Source of the DNA: Agapetus fuscipes
Lineage: Eukaryota > Arthropoda > Insecta > Trichoptera > Glossosomatidae
Direction of reading: 5' to 3'
Length of the DNA stretch: 64,000 nucleotides
Assembly: GCA_951799405.1 (NCBI GenBank)
Contig: OX637336.1
Span: 21,185,479 to 21,249,478 of the forward strand
Positions 1 to 11,823 of this stretch are shown piece after piece; position 1 is the first letter of the stretch, and every line of letters begins with the position of its first letter. Both the position numbers and the translations under genes were made by a program. The notes under the pieces were generated by a model. That model saw only the letters and a program-made list of their open reading frames with translations. It had not been told where the DNA came from and made no database searches.

Positions 1-866
1 AGTCGATTTTCGACAGCACGAAGGCATTGACAACAGTTTTTAAGGCCTTTGTTGTCAGATTTCTTCTGATTGCTCTAATTTGTCGGAGAGCGAAGAAACC
101 TGACTTAACTGTTTTGCCAATTTGCCTATCGAGTACCAAGTGCTGATCAATTTCTACTCCAAGAACTCGGACATGGGTTGCTGGGATGACAGCACTACCA
201 CATATGTCAACCGGAGACTGGTCAAGGAGGGGCTTACGCCTCCTGGTCACTAGGTATAGTAGTTCTGTCTTGTCTGGGTTAAGGATCAGTTTGTGCGATG
301 CCATCCAGTGCCCTATCCTTTCGATGCCTCCTGCAATTTTTTGAGATGCTTCTCGCATTTTCTCAGGCTCACACTCCAGGTAAATTTGGCAATCGTCAGC
401 GTAGCAGTGAACGTTAAGTCCAAGACTATGTATCAGTGTCTCGAGTCCATAGGTGTACATTAGGAACAAGAGCGGCCCAAGAACGGATCCCTGTGGGACT
501 CCTGTTTCCACTGGGAAGGAGGAGGATGCATCGTCTGATATGCGGACAATTTGACTTCTTCCATTTAGGTAGGCAGTCAACCAGTCAAGGGCCTTTCCTC
601 TCACTCCGAGGGTAGTTTTGAATTTCCTCAGAAGGATCTGATGGTCTACTGTATCGAACGCTGCACTCATGTCCAAGAGAGCCAGGACTGCGGCGTTTCC
701 TTTTTCGATGCTAAGGGTTAATTCTGAGAGTAGTCCTACTATACCGGTTTCGGTGGAATGGTGCCTGCGATAAGCTGACTGTCTATCAGCATACAGCTCA
801 TGTTTGTGCAGATATGCAGATAACCGGGCAGCTACAACTCTCTCATATACTTTGGCAACGAAGGGT
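1..866 (-). pseudogene. CR1/L2-like LINE reverse transcriptase fragment
   Basis: The minus strand reads through the RT core of a non-LTR retrotransposon. A GVPQGSVLGPLLFLMY block lies near 450-510, followed downstream by a CYADD catalytic box near 400 and the C-terminal LDRQIGKTVKSGFF-type region near 100. It runs off the left edge of the window and ends abruptly near 866, so it is a truncated insertion. It lies upstream of the first visible striatin exon, probably inside its first intron. The family call is by motif order only. Confidence 0.8.
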
Positions 867-951
867 AGATTTGTATATTAGAAGTCTTGTATATTAGAAG
901 GGGCTGCATATTATTGTTCATTTTCAAACAATATGTTGCTTTAGTGCTGAC

Positions 952-1200
952 TATATAATCTATAATCTAAGTTGCAAAGATATATTAACATTTAAAATTA
1001 ATATTGAATGCATGCCCATAATCAGGCACGTGTAAGTTCACGCTTACAAATGCTGCTTGTGTGCTTACCAATTAAAATCCAAACCTCGAATGAACATAAA
1101 CTCTACTAATTTTGCCGACCTTCCCTGAAACAGGGGTGACATTGGCAAAGTGAACCACTGCTTACAGTATGGGGGGTCAGCCTCATACCAACCTAAGTAT
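952..1200 (-). repeat. Repeat A (LINE 3' end), minus copy
   Basis: First of about 25 copies of the dominant repeat here. In the sense direction the element reads GGTTGGTATG, then a CCCTGTTTCAGGG hairpin, then TTTGCAACTTAGATTATAG with a short ATCTA-like tandem tail. Copies share the 3' end and differ in 5' length, the pattern of 5'-truncated non-LTR insertions. The longest copy (31970-32545) carries the end of an ORF. Confidence 0.8.
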
Positions 1201-2167
1201 ATGTCATGGAATACAAATAATATGTAAATACATCTATTAAAAAAAGTGTTAACTTTTTTGGGAACTTAAAAGGGAGTGTGGCGATTGTATTGTTTTTCAA
1301 TAAACCATGGTTAGAAGTTTGGCAAAGGAGTGATTGGAAATAAAGTTATATCCGCTTCTAAACGAGAGTAACATGAATGGTGTAGAACCAAATGCAGCTA
1401 TCTAGGGGTTTTTGTTGTTGTCAAAAATGAGCTAAATTTATAGAATTAATATCAATAGATTATATTTTGTGTATTTACATATGTGTTAATCTCGTTTTTA
1501 GAAGACATTCTCGTTTGCCATCTTTGGTTCCATATGACAAATATAATAAAATGATCCTCTTTATTGTGTGTAACTAACTGTGCCTAAGTTTCTGTGGTTT
1601 TTCAATTATTACATTTGATTTTGTGTAGTAATTACTATAAAGATTATAGAAGTATAAAGCATAGAAGACAGGCCGGCCGTAGTGTGGTGTTTGCAGGGGC
1701 GTGCATCCCATACAGGCACATGCGCCTAATAGGCAGATAATATATGGTGATATATATTCAAATTGAAAATTTAATTTCGATTGGAGCCATCTTTGGCAAT
1801 TCAGTCAATTTAAAATGAGTTATTTGAAAGGAATGGGAGAAAATATTTATTCTGACATGTATTTTCCTATACCCTATGCACGCGCCTAGGTGTTAATAAC
1901 CAATGACTAATGATTTGAAGGTATGTGGTTATTTCCCATGTATTTATCCCGTTCTACTCACCACCAGCTACAGCTACACTTACAACAAAATGTTTGCTTT
2001 AAGGAACATTTAAGATACCATGCGTGCTCTTCTTCCATTCTAGATCAATTCGTCCATCAGAAGTCTTGCACAGATTTAGCTTCATATACACAAGCAGGGA
2101 TATTACTATTATTGCTGTTGTAAGGCCTATGGAAGAAGTATAGTCACTAAGAATCAATAGTCACTTA

Positions 2168-2245
2168 CTCAGCCTTACAGCAACTGGATCTTGCTTGAAT
2201 AGGGATGACCAGGCTCTCAGAGAGCCTTAAAACTGGTCTCAAAAG
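2168..2245 (+). repeat. Degenerate SINE1 body fragment
   Basis: The stretch CAGCCTTACAGCAACTGG through the CTCTCAGAGAGCC block matches the body of SINE1 (see 50783-51192) in plus orientation, with many substitutions. No head or tail remains. Confidence 0.5.
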
Positions 2246-2365
2246 GTCCACACAACTCCTGGGTCTCGCCATAGAAATTGTCATTTTCTTTCAACACGCA
2301 AATCAGCGTTTACCAAATAAATAATCCTTGAATATTTCCTTATTTGATTGCTTGTTGTGTTCCAG

Positions 2366-5300
2366 ACCCGCATTGCGTTCCTGCAGGGGGAGCGCAAGGG
2401 CATGGAGAACCTGAAGAACGACATGGTGCGGCGGATAAAGATGCTGGAGTACGCGCTGAAGCAGGAGAGGGTCAAGTTCCACAAGCTGAAGTACGGAGTG
2501 GAGCCTCAGCAGGGCGAGGTGAGGGCGACGCCCAGCGAGGACGGCGAGCAGGAGCCGCAGCCCCCGCTGCCCAACGTCACCTGGAGGCAGGGCAGGCAGC
2601 TCATCCGACAGTACTTCGAGGTAACCTCACCCCGCTGAGGCCGCAGGGCGCGAGGACAAGCACCACTAACCGCATGACTACAACTTCCTCTCTTCTAGGC
2701 CCTGCTACATGCTCTCCTTCTTTACAATTCTCTTTATGTGGCACCGTTTGCTGAAATGTCAATGATACAACTTGCTCTCTATAGACTTCTCAGCAAATCT
2801 CCTATTTGTGGTCTCCTTCTCAGCTCTCTGAACTTATAAACATTCTTAGGTAGTTCAATCTTACAACTCACTTTCTTGTAGATTATCCAGCTAATGTCCT
2901 GTTTCTTTTCTGAAACTTTTCAATTCTGTCCAACAAACAAAATGTCTCACTCATTCCCCCGAACTTCAGTCTTACAACTAACTTTCCTGTTGACCATACA
3001 GCTAATGCTCTGTCTGATGTTCCCGTTCTCTCAGCCCTATAAAATAATAAAACATCTCAGGGCTTCAATCTAACGATTTCCTGTCTTGTAGACCCAATTT
3101 ATTTTCAGTTTTAGAGAACCCACCTAAAGTACCCCATGTTTTGTTTCATGTGATTCATTTCAATGTCATTCAGGTATGTCTGCCTTACAATATTACATTA
3201 TTTTAGACCCTGCTCTTCTCAAATCCTTAAATGAATTAAACGGCTTACTCCAACTCCAGGACTTGAACTTTACGCTTGTTTGGAGACTACTCAGTAAATA
3301 ACCTGTTTGATGTTCTTCACAACTATCCAAATGAACATCACCAGTTCCCTGTGAGATCCTGGTATCTTATCTCGTCACATTCTATGACCCAAGCGGTCAG
3401 GTCCATGACGTGTTAACTTATTTGACTCTCTGGGCCAGCTGGACGGTAACATCACGAAACGGCGCTATAAAGATATCATCAACTTGATCCATAAGTCGGT
3501 GTTATGGCCGAAGGGGCCAAGTGGGCTGATCTTTCTAACGTATTTGGAATATAATAACGTTGGTTCGATCCCCGCCTGGGTCATTTGACCATAACTTTGA
3601 CCCTGGTTCAACAGATGTAATTGGGTAATTATTAATTAATAATTCATTAAAATAAATGTGAATGAATTATTAATTGATGATATAAGTATGTGTTTCTGGC
3701 CAGGCAGAATAGGTTGGTGAATTGCATTCCTCTTAACATTTTTTTTTTTTTTAAATAACATTTGAGATGCGTGCTCAAAAGCAGACAGAAATAGCAATAA
3801 TTTAATGTGTATAAAGAAAATGTATGGGTAAAATAAATAAACATTAGGATAAGTTATTTGGTGAGAGCTGTATTTTTGTGAATTACACCTCAAAAGCCGT
3901 CTGAGAGCTTGGTTATTGCTATAGAGAGTGACTATTACTCTAGCACGCCCCAGTTGCTGTAAAGCTGGCTGGACCATTAGCGACAAGTCTTTGGCAAAGG
4001 AGATGAATTTTTCAACCAAGCAATGAGCACATTTGAATATTCTAAGATCTAATACATTTCTTGATTTATAGTTTGGTATGAGGCTGACCACCCACACTGT
4101 AACAAATGGTTCACTTTGCCAATGTCACCCCTGTTTCAGGGAAGATCAACAAAAGTTGCTGGGTTTATATTTATTTGAGGTTTGGATTTTAATTTTTAAA
4201 TGCACATGCAGCATTTGTAAAAACCTACATACGTGTCTGTTTGTGGGCATGCATTTAATATGAATTTTAAATGTTAATATATCTTTGCAACTTAGATTAT
4301 AGCTTAACATAACTACATAAACGTACATAAATGAAAATCTATAGCGGTGACCAAGCTCGTAGAGTGCTCTTGTGGTGTGATTCACTCAAAATGGCGTTCA
4401 TCAAATAAATCATCATAAAACAGCCATTTCTGACGTGAAACTTCACACACTCAATGTCGAGGATAATGTAAACGTTTATGAAAAATTGCTCAAAATCTGT
4501 AGAAACATTGATATTAGACGCTCCATTTATATAAGTTAAGGCTTGTGGTGGGTGAGGAGTCCTGAGGCTTAGTTCATTTGGATCTAGTATATTCTGTGGA
4601 GTCCGTCTGTTGCAAGGTCCGTCTTCTAAGGTGAGTATCATGGTCCAACTTTATATAGAGTATATCTTTTCATTGATTATATTGAGAGGAAACCTACCAA
4701 GTGCAACACCTAACAAACTTGTATGTATACTATTATCATTTCTATCACCGTTCCACATAATGATTTCATTTGATAATATTATCACCGAGACATCTAGATT
4801 CCTGATTTAAAGTGAAATGTATTGATGAGGATCTAATCTCATCTAAGTTGCAAAGATATGTTACATTGGAGATTCACATTACATGCATTCCCACAATCAG
4901 ACACGTACAAGTTCTTGCACATGCCTCATGTGAACCTACAACATAAAAAACAAATCTCAAATGGACATGCACCCTGCAACTCTTGCCGTCCTTCCCTGAA
5001 ACAGGGGCGACATTGGCAAAGTGAACCATTTTTACAGCATGGATGGTCAGCCGCATACCAACCTATAAGTCAAGGAACATACACGACAAATTACATTTTA
5101 TAAATCAATAAATAATAATATATATGGACATCAAAACTAAAACTGAAAACAAATTCCAATTATATAAACCCTAGCCATTGATGAGGAAGTTATAAAAAAA
5201 TGAGTTCTGCCCTTGACCAGCATTTAATAATTGATTCTAGAATCGCTTTACCTTATCATTTATATGGTCAGTCATTTCATTACCCATTGTTCCCAAATAA

Positions 5301-8300
5301 GTATGTTCTTATACAGAATATGATAGATAGACCTCTCTAGTGTTAGTCCCAGACAAGCTGAGTTGAAAAATGTTTATTTTTTTATGTATAATTCTAAAAA
5401 AAAAAATACTTGTGGGGTGCGCAAGGATGAACCAATCAACAGAAATTAAAAAAAAATGCAAGCATAAGTTTTAGTAATAGTTTCTGTAACAGTTTGTTTT
5501 AAGTCGGTCTCAAGTCTCTCTCAGTTTATCCTCTAATGTAGTTACAACTATTTTTCACTGCACAACAAGGGAGATTTATTAAATGCCTCCTGAGGAAGTT
5601 GGTTAAGATACCACTTTAACATCGAGGATGAAGAAAGTTAAAAAATAGTAATACATTAGGAAATATTCTAGGAAGATCATCTAATATTCACATGCTTTAT
5701 TAATTTTAATTTGTAATTTGTAAACATGTTGAAAGACCATATTTGCACTCTTAATTCTAAAAAGAGAGTTTTTGCTGGTAAAAAAGTTTGTGTGATAAGT
5801 TAGAAATATCTTGTCTACAGTTGATGCTTAGAATGGTGTTTCTTATTAACGCAGCAATAATATTTTTAGATTGTGATCTTGAATGTGTGTGTTGCTTGTT
5901 GCAGGAGATTGGCTACACGGAGAAGATTCTGGACGTGCGCTCCAACAGGGTGCGGGCGCTGCTCGGGATGAACAACAACGCCGACCAGGAGGACAGCCCC
6001 AGTGTCAACGGGAACGAGGACAAGCGCCCGCAGGGACAAAACACCCAAGGTACAAATTACACAGGTGACCACATTTTTCATTCCTCTAAATTACCATTAT
6101 AACCTATTTTTAAGTGTCTGTCTTGGATGGCGCTACAACAAAGATTGTGCAAGTTAAGCCTTGACCTTGCATTGCATGTACGTGGCTGACTCCACAGCCA
6201 GCACTAGACGAATCTATGGCCAGAGCAAGCACTGCCACATCACTCCATTTTCAGAGAGTTCCGTCGGAAACTTTGCAAAAAAGTTAATGCGCTGACTTGA
6301 CAAAGAGACTTTGGGTTTTGTGATTATGCATTTGCTGTGACGGGACCAGTCACAAAAAATTCCCTGCTGGGGAAAAAAGTATAAAAGTTATCAGGAATCT
6401 TGTCTACGTCAATGAGGCTCTAACTGAAATATGAAAAGAATTCACATTGAAATTGGGGATTGTATGAACATGAGAACAAGAGATGTTTCAATAGAGGGTG
6501 TAAAAGTTCTGTTAATACAAAAAGAACTGGTGGTATGGCAGGATTTGTCCTAAGTGTCGATAAACTAATTGGCAGAGAAGAGACAAAACTCATAATATTG
6601 ATTACGATAGCAAATTGTAGAAAAATTCAACTTTCTCCACATCACAGTTCCTACAATAAGTTTTTTTTTTATATTTTGTATTGTTTGTGTATTAACACTG
6701 TGAAAATTCATATTGTTTAATTTTATAATTTTTTGATTAATTAAAAACACTGTTTATTTTCACGGATAAATTTATTCAATAAGATTAAAATCTTTAAACA
6801 AATTACTAACGTTTTCGACCTAGAAGGTCATCATCTGGTAAATTAGTTTTTTTTTTAATTGTATACTGTAGACATGCTGTATAAAGAATGAGCTTTCAAG
6901 CAGAGGTGTGTTTCAGTGCGCCGCGCCCCGGGTGGTGGCAAGGGTGGCAAAGACGGCGGAGGCGGGCGCGGGGACAACTCCATGATGATGGACGGGGAGG
7001 TCAATGTGATGACCAACTTTGACTTCCTGACCGGCCAGGAAATGGACGTGGATGAGCTCGAAGAGTTGGAGACCAAACAGCCATCAACTCTCATCATGAA
7101 TGGTTTGTGGCACTTTATTTCTTCTGTCGGTCAGTTAGCTTAGTCTTGCTGTTCTCCGAGCTGGCTCCTGGGAGGGATGTCTTGTGATTTCTCCACTGTT
7201 GGGATGGTCTGCCAGGGTGTTGGCTCCCTGATGTAGCCCCGTCTGCTGTTCTCCGAGCTGGCTCCTGGGAGGGATGTCTTGTGATTTCTCCACTGTTGGG
7301 ATGGTCTGCCAGGGTGTTGGCTCCCTGATGTAGCCCCGTCTGCTGTTCTCCTCACCACTCCATCTGAACTTGCTCTTCCTAGATGATCTTTCCAGAAGCA
7401 ACTTTTTGCTTTCCCCCATCTCACAAAATCTTTGACCCAACAGATTATCCAGGTTGTGGAGACCTTTGTTCTGGTGTGTCAGCTCTTTTCCTTGTATTTA
7501 GATCCATATTTTAGTCTCCTTCAGCATCATGACGTGGCCTTTACATGCAAAATGCAAACACAACTAAGCCACAAATATAGTGCAACTTCATACCTCTGTA
7601 CCCCTGAAGGGGTCGCATTTGGTGATACGGGTCCTAATTATAATATTACGGGTAAGGGGGCCGACCTCACACCAACCACCTTCAGTTAAAGTGTAGGTTT
7701 CCCAGCTCCCGGGGGGACTGATTCTCTTTTCTTGTGAAGGCTGAATACACCTTGCAAAAAAATTATTTTGGGTTTTGAAATAAACATCGAAACGGGAAAT
7801 CATTTCTGTCATTTTCAGTCAGATTCAAACCCAAGCTCTCGGCATGGAATGCAAACACTCAACCAACTGAGCTATCGACCGGCCTTTTTACGAGCTTGTT
7901 CGTCGCTACAAAGAACCAATTCTCAAGCAAGACCCAGTTGCTTTTTGCTGTAAGGTTTTAGTATGCAATCTCTTTATATTGCAAAGGTTTATTAATTTAA
8001 TTGTTGTGCATGTCATGTGCATACATAGTACTTATAAGGAGGGTTGCATTTGCATATGTTGCAAATGTGGCTTTATAAATACAATCAAATAACTCTAATC
8101 CCTCACTCTTGTTAGGTTTCTTGAAACACGGGTGAAATTTGCAATATTGAGTCTTAATTAGGGACGTTTTGGATATAAAATATCCGATAAGGAATCATAC
8201 TGTTTCGGATATGTATATATATTTATATTAAAAAAATTGTAGAAACATTCTTCAGTTTTTGGATCAAGAAATTAATTTTGAATTACACCAGCTGAAAGTA

Positions 8301-9305
8301 GACGTTTGCTGTTGTGAAGGAACTTAAGTCCCTTCCAGCTAAATTAACATATTAACAATCCCTCAGCCAAATAAATATGAAAGTAGGTTCTTTTCACTTT
8401 GCTTGCTGACTTTTGATTTGTATTAAAGGAAATGTTAAAAAAAACAGTGATTTGTTTACTACTTGCAGATGAGGTGGATGCCGAGGCTGAGGAAGTTCTA
8501 AATGAACTGAATTTGCTGTCTTGTCGCCAGGAAGAGGAAGTCATGCGGCAAGAAAACAAAGGCATGATGTGGACAGAAGGTGAGTTGAATGGGCGACACC
8601 TCGTGAACCCATTTTATATTGCAATTCAGCTAAAACTCATTTGACTTACTTGGTTATTTAGTCGAGTAGGAATCTGACACTTGAGAATGCAGACGTGAAG
8701 CATTACTCACAATTTCTCCAGCATAAAAAGGGTTTAGAATGCTCAGTCTCTTATATCAGTACCCTGAGTACGAGTTGCATGTTTACCAAAACTTGAGTAA
8801 AGTAAAAGGCAAAAAAAAATCATTGTTTACGCCGAAACCATACTTTGAAAACGCAGTTTTTGGTTGGGCATATAAGACAAAAAGGTCATCGTAGAGCCAT
8901 GGGAGTGAGAGCATTAGAAAGAACAGATTTTTTTTAAGTAGGATAGCATTCATGACTCATTTCAACCAAAACTGCGCTTATGCCCTGTTTCCTTTTGACC
9001 GTTGATATATAAATGTATGATATGATATAAACTTATGATAAAAAATAAATAATAGGATGATTTATTTGGTGAGGGCTGTTTTTGCGTGTATCACACCTCA
9101 AGAGCCCTCTGCGAGCTTGGTCGTCGCCGTAGAAAGTGCCAATTCTCAAGCAAGACCCAATTGCGGTTAGGCTGGATGGACCTTTAATGACCGGTCTTTG
9201 GTAAAGGTATATGAGTTTTTCATCCAGCGAAAAGCAAATTTGAAAATATAGATGGGATATTTTTTGTGGTACGCCAAGATTCGAACCCACAACCTTCCAG
9301 ATAGG

Positions 9306-9352
<47 letters not shown>

Positions 9353-11823
9353 GTAACTAAGCTACACATATAGTGTAACTTCTTGCCGCGTTATCCCCGA
9401 AGGGGTCGCATGTGGCGAGTTGAACCTATACTAGAGTCAGAAGTGTTAACCACTAGACTACGGACCGGTATTCAGTGATGACATGTATGATGTGTGGTTT
9501 GCAGGCGGCAGCGGGACGTGTGGGCGTGACGGGGACGAGGAGTCCCTGTCCCTGGGGGAGCTGGCGCAGCTGTCTGTCAGCAACGAGGCCGACTCATACG
9601 ACCTCGTGTCAGCCAAGGCCTCCTTCAGGAAAACATGGAACGCCAAATACACACTCAGGTCACACTTCGATGGGGTGAGTGGAACATTCTATTCATATGC
9701 AGTTCAACCAGTCAAATTTAAATATATTTTAAATTATGATTACGGTCGTTAGGACATTTTTTGGAATGAAAAAAAAATGGATGTTACTGACCGTGGAAAG
9801 AGAAGAACGATTTCTCTACGTTTCGTCAGAGTCACATCCGACGTCTTCAGGAGGCGTGTGTCTTCTACAGAGAAGAAACAGGAATAGTTGAATTATTGTT
9901 GTTTGCCTGAGGTCGAAGGTTGTAGGTACAAGTATTGACCTTCGGTGTTGCATTCATAGATGTCGACATCTAAAATATATCCATATTAATTTTCATATTC
10001 GGGATATCCAAATTCTCTCACATCACTCCGCTGTTAAAAAAACTACACTGGCTTCGTTTCCCGGAGAGGGTGGTCTACCGTGTTTGTCTGATGGTATATA
10101 AAGCCATCAATGGCGTGGCTCCACCTTATCTGACTGACATGATTTCGCCTGTTGAGATGGGTGTGAGGAGGCAGACACTCAGATCTGCGGGCGATGGTGC
10201 GATCAATTTGGTTCAGCCGCACCGTCAGATCCGTACAAATTTTGGAGACCGTGCTTTCTGTGTTGCGGGTCCAGTGGAGTGGAACAGACTGCCACCCGGA
10301 GTGAAGAACTCCAAATCTATGGGCATATTTCGTGGAGCTCTCAAGATGCACCTTTTCAAAAAGTCTTATCCGTGATCGGAGAGGGCCCTTGAGGTGTGAC
10401 ACACACAAAAATGGCGCTCTCTTATCATGTGCAATTAAAAATAAATAAGCCTGATATATATAAATATATTAAACGTCCAAAAAATGTAGGTCATTATGAA
10501 AGTTACTTGCAATGTGCAAATATTGTAGAAATTGTTCTAATGACATGTAAGAATTTCAATCCCAACGTATTGCAGTACATTTATTACCCCTTTATATTTG
10601 TTTCCATTGGACATGATAATGAGTCAGCGTAGTAGATCACATAAGCAAGGAGCAGGAGGCAACGGGAGAAAGAAATACTGAATGTGGTGTAGAACTGCAG
10701 AAAAAGAAACAATCAAATATTTTAAGGGACGTGTCAAATATATTTTTCAAGCATTAGCGTCGTTGAAGATGATTTTTTATTCAGAATTACACAAAAAGTC
10801 CAGAAAATTAATTCATGTGATTGCTTATTTCTGTTAACCCCTATTTGCATTTTCAATTCATTACATGTTGAGCATGAAGACAGGATTGAATATTTGTGTT
10901 TATTTTAGGTGCGAGCGTTAGCATTTCATCCTGACGATCCAGTTCTCATCACTGCGTCAGAGGACCACACACTAAAGCTGTGGAATCTCCATAAAACAGT
11001 CCCAGCCAAGAAGTCAGCGAGCTTGGATGTGGAGCCCCTGTATACGTTCAGGGCACATCAGGGGGCCGTGCTGTGCCTGGCCATGGGCGCGGGCGGCCAG
11101 CAGTGCTGGTCGGGAGGCCTGGACGGGACGGTACGCACATGGAACGTGCCCCCGCCCACCACGGATCCCTACGACGAGTACGAGCCTGACGTGATGGGCC
11201 CTGCTCTCCAGGGCCACACAGATGCCGTCTGGTCCCTGGCTCATTGTCGCCAGCGCCTGCTGTCTGCCTCAGCGGACGGAACAGTGCGCTTGTGGACCCC
11301 GAGTGCAGCGGAGCCTCTCACTGCCACGCTGCGCTCCGAGCCTGACGGCGCCCCCACTTGTGTAGACTTCTCCGCCGAAGGCACGCGCGCCGTGGCTTCC
11401 TTTGAGAGTGCTCGCACCGTAATCTTTGATCTGGAGACAGGCAAGCCCGTGGTGCGGCTGGAGGGAGAGGGTCGCGGGGCTTCCCGTGTCGTGTCGCATC
11501 CGTCTTCCCCGCTCACCATCACGGCGCACGAGGACCGCCACATCCGCTTCTGGGACAACGAGTCCGGCCAGCTGGCGCACTCGATGGTGGCGCACCTGGA
11601 TGCCGTGACCAGCCTGGCGGTGGACCCCCACGGCCTGTTCCTGCTGTCCGGCAGCCACGACTGCTCCATCCGCCTGTGGAACTTGGACAACAAGACGTGC
11701 GTGCAGGAGATCACGGCGCACCGCAAGAAGTTTGACGAGAGCATCCTGGACGTGGCCTTCCACCCCACGCGCCCCTACATCGCCAGCGCCGGGGCAGATG
11801 CCCTGGCCAAGGTGTTTGTCTAG
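2366..11823 (+). CDS. Cka: Striatin / Cka (STRIPAK scaffold), 5'-partial
   Basis: Striatins are regulatory B''' subunits of PP2A and scaffold the STRIPAK kinase-phosphatase complex. Six coding exons are visible: 2366-2620, 5905-6049, 6917-7102, 8469-8579, 9505-9674 and 10909-11823, all with GT-AG junctions and compatible phases (0,1,1,1,0). Exon 1 here has the coiled-coil/calmodulin-binding part (GERKGMENLKNDMVRRIKML and YALKQERVKFHKLKYG) and ends QLIRQYFE. The middle exons are Gly/Asp/Glu-rich linkers. The last exon (304 codons, intron-free) holds the C-terminal WD40 propeller, with repeats ending in LKLWNL, VRTWNV, VRLW, IRFWDN and IRLWNL. The N-terminal exon with the caveolin-binding motif is not found between 1 and 2365, so it should lie to the left. 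About 593 residues are visible. Introns hold many repeats. Confidence 0.95.
2640..3445. other. Striatin intron, no feature seen
   Basis: AT-rich intronic DNA after the 2620 splice donor. I see no exon, RNA gene or recognisable repeat. Confidence 0.6.
3446..3490 (+). repeat. LINE 3' tail fragment
   Basis: ATCACGAAACGGCGCTATAA followed by AGATATCATCAA resembles the 3' tail of the CR1/L2-like LINEs, which end in a GGCGC motif then ATCATC-type repeats (compare 40313-40360 and 45666-45710 in inverse orientation). Confidence 0.5.
3497..3735 (+). repeat. SINE3, tRNA-related
   Basis: It starts with an A-box-like TATGGCCGAAGGGGCCAAG and a B box GGTTCGATCCCCGCC about 60 bases later, a tRNA-like pol III promoter layout. 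The body runs through CCCTGGTTCAACAGATG to GCAGAATAGGTTGGTGAATT. A second copy in inverse orientation lies at 29620-30065 and is split by a Repeat A insertion, which shows that this is an interspersed unit. Confidence 0.7.
3850..4045 (-). repeat. SINE1 copy, headless
   Basis: Divergent minus-strand copy of the SINE1 body and 3' tail: TTATTTGGTGAGAGCTG, TCACACCTCAA-like tail, then CAGTTGCTGTAAAGCTGG and GGTGAAAAA-type body. It stops before the tRNA-like head. Confidence 0.65.
4073..4305 (+). repeat. Repeat A, plus copy
   Basis: Near-complete 3' unit from GGTATGAGGCTGACCACCC to TTTGCAACTTAGATTATAG. Confidence 0.8.
4338..4415 (+). repeat. SINE1 3' tail, plus copy
   Basis: CGGTGACCAAGCTCGTAGAG through AAATAAATCATCAT is the 3' end of SINE1 only, next to a Repeat A copy. 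Confidence 0.6.
4838..5165 (-). repeat. Repeat A, minus copy with longer 5' part
   Basis: Includes the common 3' unit and about 80 bases of extra upstream sequence (ACATTTTATAAATCAATAAA) that recurs at 17430, 19980 and 47410. Confidence 0.8.
5170..5900. other. Striatin intron, no feature seen
   Basis: AT-rich intron before the exon at 5905. No repeat or coding signal recognised. Confidence 0.55.
6055..6660. other. Striatin intron, no feature seen
   Basis: Intron after the 6049 donor. An 86-codon ORF at 6460-6720 has no recognisable motif and overlaps a repeat, so it is not called. Confidence 0.55.
6668..6847 (-). repeat. Penelope-type terminal repeat fragment with hammerhead-like core
   Basis: Same sequence family as 27127-27486 (shared TGTTTGTGTATTAACACTG and GTTTTCGACCTAGAAGGTCA). 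Read on the minus strand, 6803-6841 has TTAC, CAGATGA (one change from CTGATGA), T, stem GACC/GGTC, GAAA and a closing GTAA. It lies in a striatin intron, about 70 bases upstream of an exon. Confidence 0.65.
7141..7360. repeat. 97-bp tandem duplication
   Basis: GCTGTTCTCCGAGCTGGCTC starts at 7148 and again at 7245. A third partial copy starts at 7342, so the period is 97 bp. The first two copies are almost identical, so the duplication is recent. It lies just after the 7102 splice donor of striatin. Confidence 0.9.
7560..7955 (-). repeat. Composite SINE2-SINE1 unit
   Basis: On the minus strand a piece of SINE1 body (CAAGCAAGACCCAGTTGC region, 7915-7950) runs directly into a second tRNA-like head at about 7840-7895, with A box TAGCTCAGTTGGTTGAGTG and B box GGTTTGAATC. 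The SINE2 body follows and ends near GGGGTCGCATTTGG. The same junction recurs at 34345-34860, so this is an inherited composite, not a chance neighbour. Confidence 0.7.
7990..8165 (-). repeat. Very degenerate Repeat A copy
   Basis: GGTTTCTTGAAACACGGGTG and AATTTGCAATATTGAG resemble the Repeat A hairpin region on the minus strand. Weak match. Confidence 0.3.
9050..9476 (-). repeat. SINE1 copy interrupted by a poly(A) tract and SINE2 end
   Basis: The SINE1 tail and body run from 9050 to about 9300. A pure A run of roughly 40 bases (9312-9351) follows, then the 3' end of SINE2 (GTAACTAAGCTACACATATA, GGGGTCGCATGTGGCG), then the SINE1 A-box side CACTAGACTACGGACCGGT at 9450-9470. The SINE1 head is therefore split by an inserted sequence. 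It sits next to the striatin exon at 9505. Confidence 0.7.
9775..9900 (-). repeat. Repeat with hammerhead-like core
   Basis: On the minus strand 9814-9853 reads CTGAAGA, C, GTC...GAC, GAAACGTA, with CTC/GAG flanks. It is close to the core at 51910-51953. It lies in the last striatin intron. Confidence 0.55.
10022..10430 (+). pseudogene. CR1/L2-like LINE 3' fragment, likely SINE1 partner
   Basis: About 118 codons of the RT C-terminus are open to a stop at 10373 (LKKLHWLRFPERVVYRVCLM, then VAGPVEWNRLPPGVKNSKSM), the usual end of such LINE ORFs. After the stop, GAGGGCCCTTGAGGTGTGAC and ACACACAAAAATGGCGCTC closely match the SINE1 3' tail, so this LINE family is the probable source of the enzyme that moved SINE1. 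Confidence 0.85.

Noticed and set aside
9312..9351. Poly(A) tract as a processed pseudogene tail
   Set aside because: It sits inside the split SINE1 head, beside a SINE2 end, with no adjacent gene-derived sequence; its length may also be uncertain in assembly.
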